Shown here in pieces: positions 41,274 to 50,543 of a stretch of 64,000 nucleotides of DNA. The DNA lies in contig JALCMW010000004.1 in assembly GCA_022648685.1 (NCBI GenBank), positions 202,287-266,286 on the forward strand, read 5' to 3'. The DNA is from Bacteroidales bacterium. GTDB taxonomy: Bacteria; Bacteroidota; Bacteroidia; Bacteroidales; UBA932. Numbering within the stretch: the first letter of the stretch is position 1; the number at the start of each line of letters is the position of its first letter. The notes below the pieces were generated by a model. It had not been told where the DNA came from, ran no database searches, and worked only from the letters and a program-made list of their open reading frames with translations. The translations under genes and the position numbers were made by a program.

Positions 41274-43877
41274 TTACTTTTTGACAATTGTTTTCTTGAA
41301 TACTTTATCAGAGTAGCTGATATAAAGTCCGTATACTCCCGGAACACATTCGGACATATCGATTTCAGCAGGGGAAAAGCCGCTTACCTGCAAAGTCTTA
41401 TCATATATGATTACTCCGGATATACTTACAATCTTAATATGCGTAGGAGCTTCCTTTTCCGTTCTTATATATAGAGTGGAAGAGACAGGATTAGGATAAG
41501 CTTCGGCCAGATTATCGGGATTCTTGACAAGAACGGAAAAAGACAATTGGCAGGATTTGCCGGAATTATCTGATGCTTCCATTACAAATTCGGAAAGGCC
41601 GTAACTGCAGACGGAACATGACACCAGATTGTCCGTTACAGCAACATCGGTAACATTGCTATCATAATTGCGTACTTTGTAGATAAGAACGCTGTCATCC
41701 GGATCACTGAAAAGATCGGACATATCCATGGAAAAAGTATGATCAAGACCGTAAACGATCATATCATTTACATCTTCAGCTACTACAGGCGGCTGATCTT
41801 GAACTACCTTGTAATCAAATGCCAGATCAGTCGATGCCGAATACTGATCCGTAGCGGTAATCACACCTGAATAGGTGCCGAGCCCTGCCTTCCGTCCGTT
41901 TATGGTTATCTTCAGATTTTCCCCGTCATATTCAGAAGTCACGGCAGGGCCTGCTGATACCGAAACGGTTATGGAATGACCGTCAGGATCACTTACATAG
42001 TAATCAAAAGAAAGACTTTCATTCGATTTGACCGTATAAATGCCATTGACCAGTGGAACTATTACAGGAGAATGGTACTTCCCGGTTGAAACTGCCTTTA
42101 CAGGAGAAATTCCGCTGTATTTCCCATGATAGTTATAAGCAAATACGGCAGCATAATAGCCGGAAGAAAAATCCAGTCCGGATATGCTTCCGGTGATTTG
42201 CTTTCCGACTTTAAGAGTATCGGTTAAGAGCTTGGTATAATGGATTCCGGATGGATATTGTAACGAGGGATCGAAATTCTCGACATCATTCTTATCCTTT
42301 CCGGCAACCAGAAGGTAACCGTATGACTTACCCCCGTCCATGCCGCATGTAACATCAAAACTAAAATCCAGCCTGTTTGCCTGTGAAGATACCGAAAACG
42401 AAGAAACCGGATCGGGAGCTTTCAAACAATTGTACGTACACGCCCCCATAGCGTCTGCCAAGGGACCGATATCCGAACCTTGTGGAAGAATGGCATCGGC
42501 ACCGCCTATGAGTTTTTCCTTTAATTCCGCATTGGTGAAACCTTTCCTTCCGTAATAAGAGACCAGCAAAGCCGCAATACCGGTAACTATCGGACATGAC
42601 ATGGAAGTTCCGGCCATATATCCGTATTTGTTATCGGCATATGTGCTCAGTACATTTGCATAGCTTCCTGTAAGGTCACCTCCCGGAGCCGATATATCCA
42701 CCCAGTCGCCATAATTGGAATATGACGCTCTTTTAAAATCACTCGAAACGGAACCTACCGCTATTACATTTTCGTAGTCTGCAGGATGGGAGCAACTACG
42801 ATTGTCATTGCCGGCGGCAAAGAAGACAAGCCCCCCGGCCATAGGCCCTGTCTGGACACCATTTTCGTCATATCCGGCATATTTTACAAAATAGTCTATG
42901 GCCTCTTTCAGATACAACGGCGTTTCATTATTTTCAGCATCGGCTTCGGATGAATAGTCATATTCCCAGCTATTGTTAGACAATACGGCACCATGGTCAG
43001 CCCCCCATTTGATAGCGGCGGCCTCATCTCCGGTCAGGTCTTTGATTCCGTCGGGATTTTTCATGAAAATCTGGCAGGAAAGAAGTCTCACACCTTTTTT
43101 ACCTGAAGAATAATCCCCTCCGGCAACGCCGCATACCCCCTTGCCGTTATTATTCACCGCGGCTATTATCCCTCCGACATGGGTACCGTGATCGTGGGGA
43201 AAAATAAGGCTTCCGGCATAACCCCGGACAAAATTCCAACTGCCGTCATTACCGCCGGGAATACAATTTTCCGAAAGATCTTCATGGTTCATGTCCAGGC
43301 CTCCGTCGACAACGGCAACTATTACGTCTTCGCTTCCTGTTGTAAAATATTTCCAGGCGGGGATTACATCAACTCCGGCACATGAAGAATCTCCGGATTT
43401 GGAGAATCCGGACAATGGCCACTGATAAGAATAGAATGGATCGTTAAAATAACTCCCCGCAACTTTGATCTTCATCTTGGTCCCGACATATTCGACACCG
43501 GACATGGAAGAAAAAGCGTCTGACGCCTTGACTTTAGGAATATCCGGACTATATGTGATTCTGTACCATCTGTCGAGGCCCGATTCTTCCGTTCTTCCTT
43601 CGAATCTTCCGGCATCGGGGAATTCCCTTCTGATGGACAATATCCCCAGACCGTCAACCAGACAGTTCAAATCCAGGGATTTCGTAATTACTTTCCCTTG
43701 CTTTATATCACCGGCAATAAGAGATGAAACATCTTTTCCGAACTTGACAATCATTACGGAAGAAAGTGTATCCTGACATACAGTGTCATCATCCACACAC
43801 CCTACATCCGCAGCCTGTTCTTTGGAACAGGAAACAAGAATCACAAAAGGTAAAAGATATAATAGAAACTGTTTCAC
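41274..43877 (-). CDS. Subtilisin-like (S8) serine protease with T9SS sorting domain, copy 1
   Basis: The protein is about 867 aa. The signal ends in a lipobox-like L-V-S-C. A propeptide-like region (about 40-140) precedes the S8 domain with the full triad, numbered from the TTG at 43883: D193 in V-V-D-G-G, H232 in H-D-H-G-T-H, S427 in G-T-S-M-S-C-P. Fn3/cadherin-like domains follow, then a C-terminal T9SS type A sorting domain (A-Y-P-N-P, ending K-K-T-I-V-K-K). No ATG fits; a GTG at 43877 or TTG at 43883 must start it, and I use the GTG. Likely a surface or secreted protease for protein degradation. Confidence 0.9.
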   Translation of the reverse strand: MKQFLLYLLPFVILVSCSKEQAADVGCVDDDTVCQDTLSSVMIVKFGKDVSSLIAGDIKQGKVITKSLDLNCLVDGLGILSIRREFPDAGRFEGRTEESGLDRWYRITYSPDIPKVKASDAFSSMSGVEYVGTKMKIKVAGSYFNDPFYSYQWPLSGFSKSGDSSCAGVDVIPAWKYFTTGSEDVIVAVVDGGLDMNHEDLSENCIPGGNDGSWNFVRGYAGSLIFPHDHGTHVGGIIAAVNNNGKGVCGVAGGDYSSGKKGVRLLSCQIFMKNPDGIKDLTGDEAAAIKWGADHGAVLSNNSWEYDYSSEADAENNETPLYLKEAIDYFVKYAGYDENGVQTGPMAGGLVFFAAGNDNRSCSHPADYENVIAVGSVSSDFKRASYSNYGDWVDISAPGGDLTGSYANVLSTYADNKYGYMAGTSMSCPIVTGIAALLVSYYGRKGFTNAELKEKLIGGADAILPQGSDIGPLADAMGACTYNCLKAPDPVSSFSVSSQANRLDFSFDVTCGMDGGKSYGYLLVAGKDKNDVENFDPSLQYPSGIHYTKLLTDTLKVGKQITGSISGLDFSSGYYAAVFAYNYHGKYSGISPVKAVSTGKYHSPVIVPLVNGIYTVKSNESLSFDYYVSDPDGHSITVSVSAGPAVTSEYDGENLKITINGRKAGLGTYSGVITATDQYSASTDLAFDYKVVQDQPPVVAEDVNDMIVYGLDHTFSMDMSDLFSDPDDSVLIYKVRNYDSNVTDVAVTDNLVSCSVCSYGLSEFVMEASDNSGKSCQLSFSVLVKNPDNLAEAYPNPVSSTLYIRTEKEAPTHIKIVSISGVIIYDKTLQVSGFSPAEIDMSECVPGVYGLYISYSDKVFKKTIVKK

Positions 43878-43938
43878 AAACAAATATCATTCAGGATAAA
43901 CATCGCAATTCCTTCCCTTCAATCACTCCCTGCAAATT

Positions 43939-44895
43939 TCAAAACGCGATTCCCAAACCGATATTCATTGTGTTTTTAAGATTTTCATTTCCAAGGATAT
44001 AAGAAAAATCAAGCTTTACGCCTTTCAACTTCAATCCGAACCCGGCGGTAGCGAAAGACGGCAAAACAGCTTCATCATCTCCGTAATGATAACCGGCACG
44101 TAAATAAATAGTACCGAACAATCCGTACTGTACACCGCAAGCAGCCGTGAATTTACCGCTGAAATAATATCCGGCATCCAAAGTAGCCTCAATGGACTGG
44201 ACATAACCGGGCTTTACGACGTATGCTCCGCCGAAATTGACAGAAGCCGGCAGATCGAAAGACTCTCCGTTGTCATCCTTGACGGAAGAACCGAAATTCG
44301 AGATTCCTGCTGTCAAGTTCAAGTCATCCATTCTGTACATGGCAAAGATATCGGCGGCAAAGGCGGAATACGAATTGTCGTCGCTAACCTTGCTTGAGAG
44401 ATACTTCAAATCGGCACCGGCAGAAAGTTTTTCGGACAAAGAAAAACCTACGCCAATATTAGCCTGGATATCGGAAGGTGTAAAAGAACCTTTGGAATAT
44501 CCATTTTCATCTGTAAGATCATACGATACTCCGCTCTGATTTACGAAGCCTAATGAAAATCCCAGGCGATCAGATGCCTTGAAAGCCAATCCGGCAGCAA
44601 TGTCGGTACTTTTGATCGCATCTACCGTAGGAGCCCAATCCTGATAAAGGACCTGAGCATCGAATTTCCCATTATAAAACGGAATGGCTGCAGAGTTGGA
44701 AAAAGAAGACCATGCCATCGATGAAGACGAAGCGATGCCGGAGAAGCCCATGGCGGCAGATACCGGATTACGGACTACAGCCGAATATCCCATTGCGACA
44801 TCCCCTCCTTTTGTATCCTGAGCATTTGCAAATTGCATGAATACAAACATTCCGCATATCAAGGCGGTTATCTTAACTATTTTATTGGAATACAT
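43939..44895 (-). CDS. PorV/PorQ-like outer-membrane barrel protein, copy 2
   Basis: The 318-aa precursor has a signal peptide (about residues 1-25, ending A-N-A) and the PorV/PorQ pattern: V-R-N-P-V-S-A-A-M-G-F-S-G near residue 38, S-M-A-W-S-S-F-S-N-S-A near residue 55, alternating beta strands, and a C-terminal G-L-G-I-A-F. It is the same length as the protein at 40310-41266 and clearly homologous to it, and it too follows an S8 protease gene (8 bp). The tight pairing suggests a protease-specific shuttle or surface anchor rather than the general T9SS PorV. Confidence 0.8.
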   Translation of the reverse strand: MYSNKIVKITALICGMFVFMQFANAQDTKGGDVAMGYSAVVRNPVSAAMGFSGIASSSSMAWSSFSNSAAIPFYNGKFDAQVLYQDWAPTVDAIKSTDIAAGLAFKASDRLGFSLGFVNQSGVSYDLTDENGYSKGSFTPSDIQANIGVGFSLSEKLSAGADLKYLSSKVSDDNSYSAFAADIFAMYRMDDLNLTAGISNFGSSVKDDNGESFDLPASVNFGGAYVVKPGYVQSIEATLDAGYYFSGKFTAACGVQYGLFGTIYLRAGYHYGDDEAVLPSFATAGFGLKLKGVKLDFSYILGNENLKNTMNIGLGIAF

Positions 44896-44903
44896 AAATT
44901 CAA

Positions 44904-47537
44904 TTATTTCTTGACTACGATTTTGTTATAAGTTTTGCCATCATAGACGACACTCAGGGAATATTTCCCGGGAGCGCAATTTGTCATGTCAACCTTCAAC
45001 GGATTGAAAGCGCTGAAAGAAGATGTCTTGTCATAAACGATGGAACCGGTCGACGAAATTATCTTAACCCGAGTCTCAGCATCCGTTTCACCGGTACGTA
45101 TATTCAACGAATCCTTGACCGGATTAGGATAAGCTTCCAAAGCTGTACCGGAATCCCTCACCAGAATCCTGAACGAACTTGTAACGCTTTTACCCAAGGC
45201 GTCGGAACCGGTAATAGCCACATCTGACAAACCGTAACCTATTGTAGTCATATAAAGGATATTACCGGACTGATTGAAGTGTACCACATTCATATTGGAA
45301 CAAGCCGCAGTAATCGTAGGAGTTTCGCCATCCGGATCGGTGATATAATCACTTACGTCAAATGTATATTTCTGACCTACATTGTAAGAAAGTATGTTGT
45401 CGAAATCCTTTACCTTCACAGGAGCCTGGTCTTCAAGAATCTTATACTGAATTTCCTGAGTTGAAGATGAGCCGTAACTGTCAGTCGCAGTAATGGTAGC
45501 GGAGTAACTGCCGGCACTAGCTTTAGGGCCTATAACACGGAAAGTATAAGTGACCGTATCTATCGGGGAAACCAGGGAAGCGGCGTCAGAACCTCCGGAG
45601 AAATTCACTTTTATCGAATGCCCGTCGGGATCATATATTTTTACGGGAACTTCTACGGTTTCGTAAGCATGGATAGTAAGATTGGCATTATCGATAGAAA
45701 TCATAGGAGGGTGATTTATTCCGGTAGTAACAGTCTTTATGCCGGACAAGGCCGAATAGTTCATACTGTAGTCATGTGCCGCTATGGCGACATAATATTG
45801 AGTATCGAAAGACAATCCTGTAATCCGAGACGAAATCTCATCCCCGATTCCGGCATCATCAGGCGTATCCAGTGATTTTACAATTATTCCGTCTCCGGGA
45901 TTATTCAACGAAACATTTTCCAATTTGGCTCGATCGGTACTTGCCAGAAGAATGAAACCATATGCCTTTATAAAAGATTTATTCCCGGTTACTTTCCAGG
46001 TAAAATCGATATTGTTGGAAGACGGTACGGCAGTATACTGGCTGACAGCATCCGGGGTATCATTGTTACCGTAAGTAATGGCGCCTAATGCATCCACAAG
46101 ATTCCCTATCTGGGCGTTGGACGAAAGGAATCCTTTCTTCGCCCCTTTTATCAGCCTGTCTTCAAGCATAGTGTTCGTAAAACCGGGGCCGCCCAAATAA
46201 GACACGACCAGAGCGGCAACGCCGGAAACATGGGGACAAGCCATTGATGTTCCCGACATATAGCCGTATTTGGAACCGGACAAAGTACTGTATACGGAAG
46301 AACCTGGTGCAGCGATATCTACCCATGAACCGTAATTGGAATAACCAGCCCTCTTGCCATCCGATCCGATTGCACCTACGGCTATTATAGGATCATAGTT
46401 ACCCGGAGCTCCGTTAGGAAGGCCATCGTTGCCGGCGGCAAAGATAACTACACCGCCTTTCATAGGAGAAGAAGACAACTGGTTGCCGGAATTATCACAT
46501 CCAGCATATTTTATGAAATAGTCAACCGCCGCTTTATCGGAAGCCGAAATAGTGGCATTCAATGCATTCTCTTTTTCCTGAGTATCAAGAATGCCGTTGC
46601 CGTCTGCATCATAAGAATATCCCCAACTGTTCTGGCATATGACGGCTCCGTGATCAGCACCCCATTTGATAGCGGAAGAAGTAGGACCGCTCTTGCTGGT
46701 TCCGTCGGCATAATCCTCGAACACCTGGCATGAAAGCAACTTCACCCCTTTAACATTATTAGCGGCATCACCGCCTGCTATTCCGCATACGCCTATTCCG
46801 TTATTATTGACGGCGGCAATAGTACCGGCAACATGAGTACCGTGATCATGCGCAACTATGGTATAATTGTTATCGACAAAATTCCTGCTGCCATCGGATC
46901 CTCCCGCAATGCAATTTGCAGCAAGATCTGGATGGTTGAAATCTATTCCTCCGTCGACCTCAGCTACAATAACATTGGGATTTCCTGTGGTATAATCTTT
47001 CCATACCGGTTTGACGTTGATATCGGCTCCCGCTTTATAATTGGCACCGCCTGTCCCATCATTATAATAATGCCACTGATATGACAGATCCGGATCATTG
47101 AAGTCCTGCGTTTTGATTTTACGCTGGTTTTCCACATATTCTATTCCGGGGATACTTGAGAACTCATCTCCGGCCTTGGTAACGGAAACATCTTTATCAT
47201 ATTTCACGACATACCACTTATGCAGGCCTTCCGCTCTGGTTCTCGGCTCGAACTCACCCGCATACGGAAACAATCTGGTCATGGAAACTATCCCGAGTTC
47301 GTCAACCGCCTCATTCAAGCCCATAGATTTGGTAACCACCTTACCGTAGCTCAAATCAGATTCCACCAGACCGGTCATATCGTCTGAAAATTTAACGATG
47401 GCCACCCCCGGTTCATATGAAAGAGTATCGGATATGTCGCCGGATTCAGAAGGCAGCGGCGTAACGGGCTGATTTTCTTTCGAGCATGCGAAAAAAAAGA
47501 AAATCGCCAATAACGGAAAAATAAATTTTATTTTCAT
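44904..47537 (-). CDS. Subtilisin-like (S8) serine protease with T9SS sorting domain, copy 2
   Basis: The 877-aa precursor starts with a lipoprotein-type signal (F-F-F-F-A-C-S, Cys 18) and a propeptide-like region. The S8 domain has a complete triad: D195 in E-V-D-G-G, H232 in H-D-H-G-T-H, S431 in G-T-S-M-A-C-P. An insert near residue 310 (D-A-D-G-N-G-I-L-D) looks like a calcium-binding loop. Fn3-like and cadherin-like domains lead to a T9SS sorting domain (A-Y-P-N-P, ending Y-N-K-I-V-V-K-K). A lipoprotein signal and a T9SS tail on one protein is unusual and is shared with copy 1. Confidence 0.93.
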   Translation of the reverse strand: MKIKFIFPLLAIFFFFACSKENQPVTPLPSESGDISDTLSYEPGVAIVKFSDDMTGLVESDLSYGKVVTKSMGLNEAVDELGIVSMTRLFPYAGEFEPRTRAEGLHKWYVVKYDKDVSVTKAGDEFSSIPGIEYVENQRKIKTQDFNDPDLSYQWHYYNDGTGGANYKAGADINVKPVWKDYTTGNPNVIVAEVDGGIDFNHPDLAANCIAGGSDGSRNFVDNNYTIVAHDHGTHVAGTIAAVNNNGIGVCGIAGGDAANNVKGVKLLSCQVFEDYADGTSKSGPTSSAIKWGADHGAVICQNSWGYSYDADGNGILDTQEKENALNATISASDKAAVDYFIKYAGCDNSGNQLSSSPMKGGVVIFAAGNDGLPNGAPGNYDPIIAVGAIGSDGKRAGYSNYGSWVDIAAPGSSVYSTLSGSKYGYMSGTSMACPHVSGVAALVVSYLGGPGFTNTMLEDRLIKGAKKGFLSSNAQIGNLVDALGAITYGNNDTPDAVSQYTAVPSSNNIDFTWKVTGNKSFIKAYGFILLASTDRAKLENVSLNNPGDGIIVKSLDTPDDAGIGDEISSRITGLSFDTQYYVAIAAHDYSMNYSALSGIKTVTTGINHPPMISIDNANLTIHAYETVEVPVKIYDPDGHSIKVNFSGGSDAASLVSPIDTVTYTFRVIGPKASAGSYSATITATDSYGSSSTQEIQYKILEDQAPVKVKDFDNILSYNVGQKYTFDVSDYITDPDGETPTITAACSNMNVVHFNQSGNILYMTTIGYGLSDVAITGSDALGKSVTSSFRILVRDSGTALEAYPNPVKDSLNIRTGETDAETRVKIISSTGSIVYDKTSSFSAFNPLKVDMTNCAPGKYSLSVVYDGKTYNKIVVKK

Positions 47538-47548
47538 TTAAATAACAG

Positions 47549-48229
47549 TTAGAATTGATCGGAAAGGAAATCTGCTAATATAAGCAGGGACTGCGGATCT
47601 TTCCATCTGATATGATTCTTTTTTATGAAAGACTTGACTTCAGAGGAATTCACGCCTTTTATTGACATAACATCCCTTTTGGTAGCATAAATTTTGTTTC
47701 CTTTCACGAATATATATGTTTTTTTGATCAAAGGCAGCATTTTGCCTGCATCTTTGTCATTTTTCAGTTCCATATGATTCATATTGGTCCTGGTTCCGCC
47801 TATTCCTTCCAAAGAGCTGAGGGCCATTGTACCGTCACTTGCAGAAGATGAACCGTAAGCACCTCCAGTGGAATTGAGTGCGGTTTCGTTTATGGAAAGC
47901 TCTTCGACTATAAGAGCTTTGTCCGATTTTGCCAGAACCTTGAGAATCTCACCGTCGACATTACGATAATAATCAGAACCGATCTTCACTGCAGCCACCT
48001 CGGAAGAAGAAACCGACTTTATCATTTCACCGTCAAGGAAATGGAGCTTATTTCCCGGTATATATATATTGAACTTTCCGGATTTGCCGCCGCCGACCTT
48101 GAAAACAAGTTCTCCCGCGGCGAAATCATCATATCTGTAAGGCCATACCGTAGTCGGACGGTAATCCTGTGCATTGCATACCGACAGCATTGCAAACACC
48201 ATAATTGCAACCAAGTATATTCTTCTCAT
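47549..48229 (-). CDS. Secreted protein of unknown function, first gene of the protease operon
   Basis: The 226-aa product has a signal peptide (about residues 1-20, ending C-N-A). I do not recognise a family. A beta-rich segment (residues 35-115, with repeated G-x-K and Y-Y-R-N-V-D-G-E patterns) is followed by a Ser/Gly-rich linker and a basic C-terminal helical part (I-K-G-V-N-S-S-E-V-K-S-F). It lies 11 bp before an S8 protease gene, so it is likely exported with the proteases or assists them. It has its own promoter. Confidence 0.75.
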   Translation of the reverse strand: MRRIYLVAIMVFAMLSVCNAQDYRPTTVWPYRYDDFAAGELVFKVGGGKSGKFNIYIPGNKLHFLDGEMIKSVSSSEVAAVKIGSDYYRNVDGEILKVLAKSDKALIVEELSINETALNSTGGAYGSSSASDGTMALSSLEGIGGTRTNMNHMELKNDKDAGKMLPLIKKTYIFVKGNKIYATKRDVMSIKGVNSSEVKSFIKKNHIRWKDPQSLLILADFLSDQF

Positions 48230-48283
48230 GATAATACGTATTACTAATCTATCTGTAAAAATAAGAATTTTTCAATAGCGTCA

Positions 48284-48315
48284 CAAAAATAATTGTTAAC
48301 CACGCTTAAATACAA
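48284..48315 (-). promoter_or_regulatory. Promoter of the 226-aa protein and protease operon
   Basis: TTG (48313-48315), 21 bp, TATTTTTG (48284-48291) on the minus strand; predicted leader about 50 bases. The -33 element lies inside the T-tract of the upstream terminator (48312-48322). Confidence 0.6.
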
Positions 48316-48349
48316 ATAAAAAGGGATGACTTGAAAATTCAGTCATCCC
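48312..48349 (-). terminator. Rho-independent terminator of the susCD operon
   Basis: GGGATGACT (48323-48331) pairs with AGTCATCCC (48341-48349), a 9-bp stem with a 9-base loop; on the minus strand the stem is followed by TTTTTATTT. It is 35 bp after the stop of the last lipoprotein gene. Confidence 0.85.
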
Positions 48350-48384
48350 CGGTAAAGAATCGAATCAAGATGTTGAATCCAGAT

Positions 48385-49638
48385 TTATCTCATAGAATCA
48401 GCAACAGGAATTTCCCTCGTTTTCAAAATGCCCGGCGAATTGAAAGCATTAGGTTTCAATTGCACTGAAGAATTTCCTGCGGCCGGAACGGATGCGCCTG
48501 CGGCATTCTCATAAACGAAAGAACCTGTCCATTCTGCATTCGGATTTCCGAAATAATCTTCGAAAGTATCCTTAGGAACGGTTACAGTAACTTTGTCTCC
48601 GTTGACAGGAACTGCCGCCATTTTGATCATTGCATAATATGCATCCTCGTTAATAGTTAAGCCCCAATATGTAGAATAAACCAAATCACTGTAGGTAGTC
48701 GATACGGATCCGTTTTCTATCTTTTCCATGATAGTTTTGGACTTATCCATACCGCCAAGATCGACGCCTTCGGCAGGGACATTGATTTCGATATAGTTCT
48801 TCGCAGATGAGGTGGAAAGTGTATCGTAAGCGAAATCACCCATGGTGAAATCCTTGGTATCCATTATTCCGTAGATACCATGGACATGCATACCTGATGA
48901 ATAGTAGAAATAACTTTCCATCGCTTCACATGGATTTCCCTTGGTATCGGTGAAGGCTCCCGCAGGTACATCCACAGTGTAGTAAGCTCCGGAAGGGATA
49001 TCGAAACGGACGGTAGCCGCATCTCCGGAAATAACAGCTTTCGACACATCGACATATACGCTGTCATAACCGTCATATTTAGCTCCGCTCCAAACATTCA
49101 ACGCATAGATTCTTGCCTTCAACTTCCCGGATCCAGCCTTTACGGCTTCGGAAAAGGTGATCTTCAATGTACTGTCGGCATTTACCTTAGAGTCTGATAC
49201 CCAAGGATCGGTATTGTCTATGGTAGTCACGGCCGCAACGGCAACGGAACTCGGGACGCCGGTTTCACTTGAAGAAACGGCATATACCTGATAAGTAGTA
49301 TTAGGAGTCAAATCACTGACAGTGAAAGTAACAGTATTCTTATCAGCATATTTGAAAGTCCCTTTTGCAAGACTTTTGTATCCGACCTCATAAAGAGTCA
49401 GGGAATCCAGAGTCTCTGCGACATCCGACTGATCCACTAGATAGGAATAGTATGCAGCTTTCCCTTGTGGAGCAAGAGTAACATCGAACGAAGTCTCGGT
49501 GACATTCGAAAATGTAACCGTGATAGGATCCGAAGCCACTACAGGTTCCGAGGTAACGTCGTTGTCCGACGCATCGCAAGCTGCAAAAAGTCCGATAACT
49601 GAAGCGAAAATCGCAATATATATAAATACTTTTTTCAT
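48385..49638 (-). CDS. Surface lipoprotein with Fn3-like and Ig-like domains (susCD operon)
   Basis: The 417-aa precursor has a lipoprotein signal ending G-L-F-A-A-C (Cys 21) followed by an Asp-rich stretch (D-A-S-D-N-D), which in Bacteroidota favours surface exposure. A Fn3-like domain spans about residues 40-135 and an SbsA-type Ig-like domain (W-V-S-D-S-K-V-N-A-D-S-T-L-K-I-T-F-S near residue 150) follows. The C-terminal half is unrecognised beta-rich sequence. No catalytic residues are apparent. It is the last gene of the operon and may help to capture the SusC/SusD ligand. Confidence 0.8.
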   Translation of the reverse strand: MKKVFIYIAIFASVIGLFAACDASDNDVTSEPVVASDPITVTFSNVTETSFDVTLAPQGKAAYYSYLVDQSDVAETLDSLTLYEVGYKSLAKGTFKYADKNTVTFTVSDLTPNTTYQVYAVSSSETGVPSSVAVAAVTTIDNTDPWVSDSKVNADSTLKITFSEAVKAGSGKLKARIYALNVWSGAKYDGYDSVYVDVSKAVISGDAATVRFDIPSGAYYTVDVPAGAFTDTKGNPCEAMESYFYYSSGMHVHGIYGIMDTKDFTMGDFAYDTLSTSSAKNYIEINVPAEGVDLGGMDKSKTIMEKIENGSVSTTYSDLVYSTYWGLTINEDAYYAMIKMAAVPVNGDKVTVTVPKDTFEDYFGNPNAEWTGSFVYENAAGASVPAAGNSSVQLKPNAFNSPGILKTREIPVADSMR

Positions 49639-49650
49639 AATGCTCTCATA

Positions 49651-50526
49651 TTATTTTTTAGTCCAGGTAAAACCGGATGAAAGACCCCAAACGTATGTGG
49701 CTAAGAATGTAAGCTGATCCGGAGATGTGAATACGCCGTCGGAGACTTCGGTAAACACGGCATTTCCTGTCTGGATAACATTGTAACCGCCATCACCGGC
49801 ATCGGTCCAACCATCGAACACAAATTTTCCGTAAGTAGAATTCACATACTTGGTTTCCTGATTATAAGGGAAGGATATCACACGATGACCGGCTGTTCCG
49901 GAAACATTGCCATAAACGGCAAGGTCTATAGTCGAATTAGAAAAAGAAAAAGGCATAATATAATCACACCATACTACGGACACGTCGTCAGGATCCTTAC
50001 TCAAGGTCATTGTGTATGAATTAGGAAGAGTAGCATCTTCATTTGTACAAGCTACTGCATATGAGCCCAAAATATCGGCAAGAGGATGATCTTTGTCGCC
50101 AATGGTTACCTTGCAAGTATTGTCGGCACCGATATTCAGACCCGTAGCGTTGTCTATCTTTATAGTAAAAGAAAGATCACCGGTATATTTTCCGGCCAGA
50201 TCAACGATATTGACAACTATGTTTCCGCTGCGTGTTTTCCCGTCGAAAGTAAGAACTGCGGAAGGATCCGCAAGTGAAAAATTGGTTCCTTCCACCGCAG
50301 TACCGCCATCCTCAACGGAATAGGTCACGGTAGTAGCAACCGGATCGATAGTAGCGATAGTAACAGGTATCGAAACCGTTCCGGCGTCTTCCGAAACTTC
50401 TATAGAAGATTTATCGAAAGAAGCAAACGCATCGTTCTCATCGAATTTAGGCGTTGTATTAGGGTCGCAGGCTGCAAACAAAGCCAGAACTGCGGCACCG
50501 GATAATATTCTTAAAAATTTATTCAT
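49651..50526 (-). CDS. Surface lipoprotein with Calx-beta-like domain (susCD operon)
   Basis: The 291-aa precursor has a lipoprotein signal (A-L-F-A-A-C-D, Cys 20). Residues 33-145 fit a Calx-beta domain: F-A-S-F-D-K-S-S-I-E-V-S-E-D-A-G-T near residue 35, V-E-G-T-N-F near residue 80, and a terminal V-T-I-G-D-K-D segment. The C-terminal half (residues 150-291) is beta-rich and unrecognised. It sits 17 bp after susD and 12 bp before the Ig-like lipoprotein, the place where surface glycan- or protein-binding lipoproteins are normally found. Confidence 0.78.
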   Translation of the reverse strand: MNKFLRILSGAAVLALFAACDPNTTPKFDENDAFASFDKSSIEVSEDAGTVSIPVTIATIDPVATTVTYSVEDGGTAVEGTNFSLADPSAVLTFDGKTRSGNIVVNIVDLAGKYTGDLSFTIKIDNATGLNIGADNTCKVTIGDKDHPLADILGSYAVACTNEDATLPNSYTMTLSKDPDDVSVVWCDYIMPFSFSNSTIDLAVYGNVSGTAGHRVISFPYNQETKYVNSTYGKFVFDGWTDAGDGGYNVIQTGNAVFTEVSDGVFTSPDQLTFLATYVWGLSSGFTWTKK

Positions 50527-50543
50527 ATTCTATTCCTCCAATA

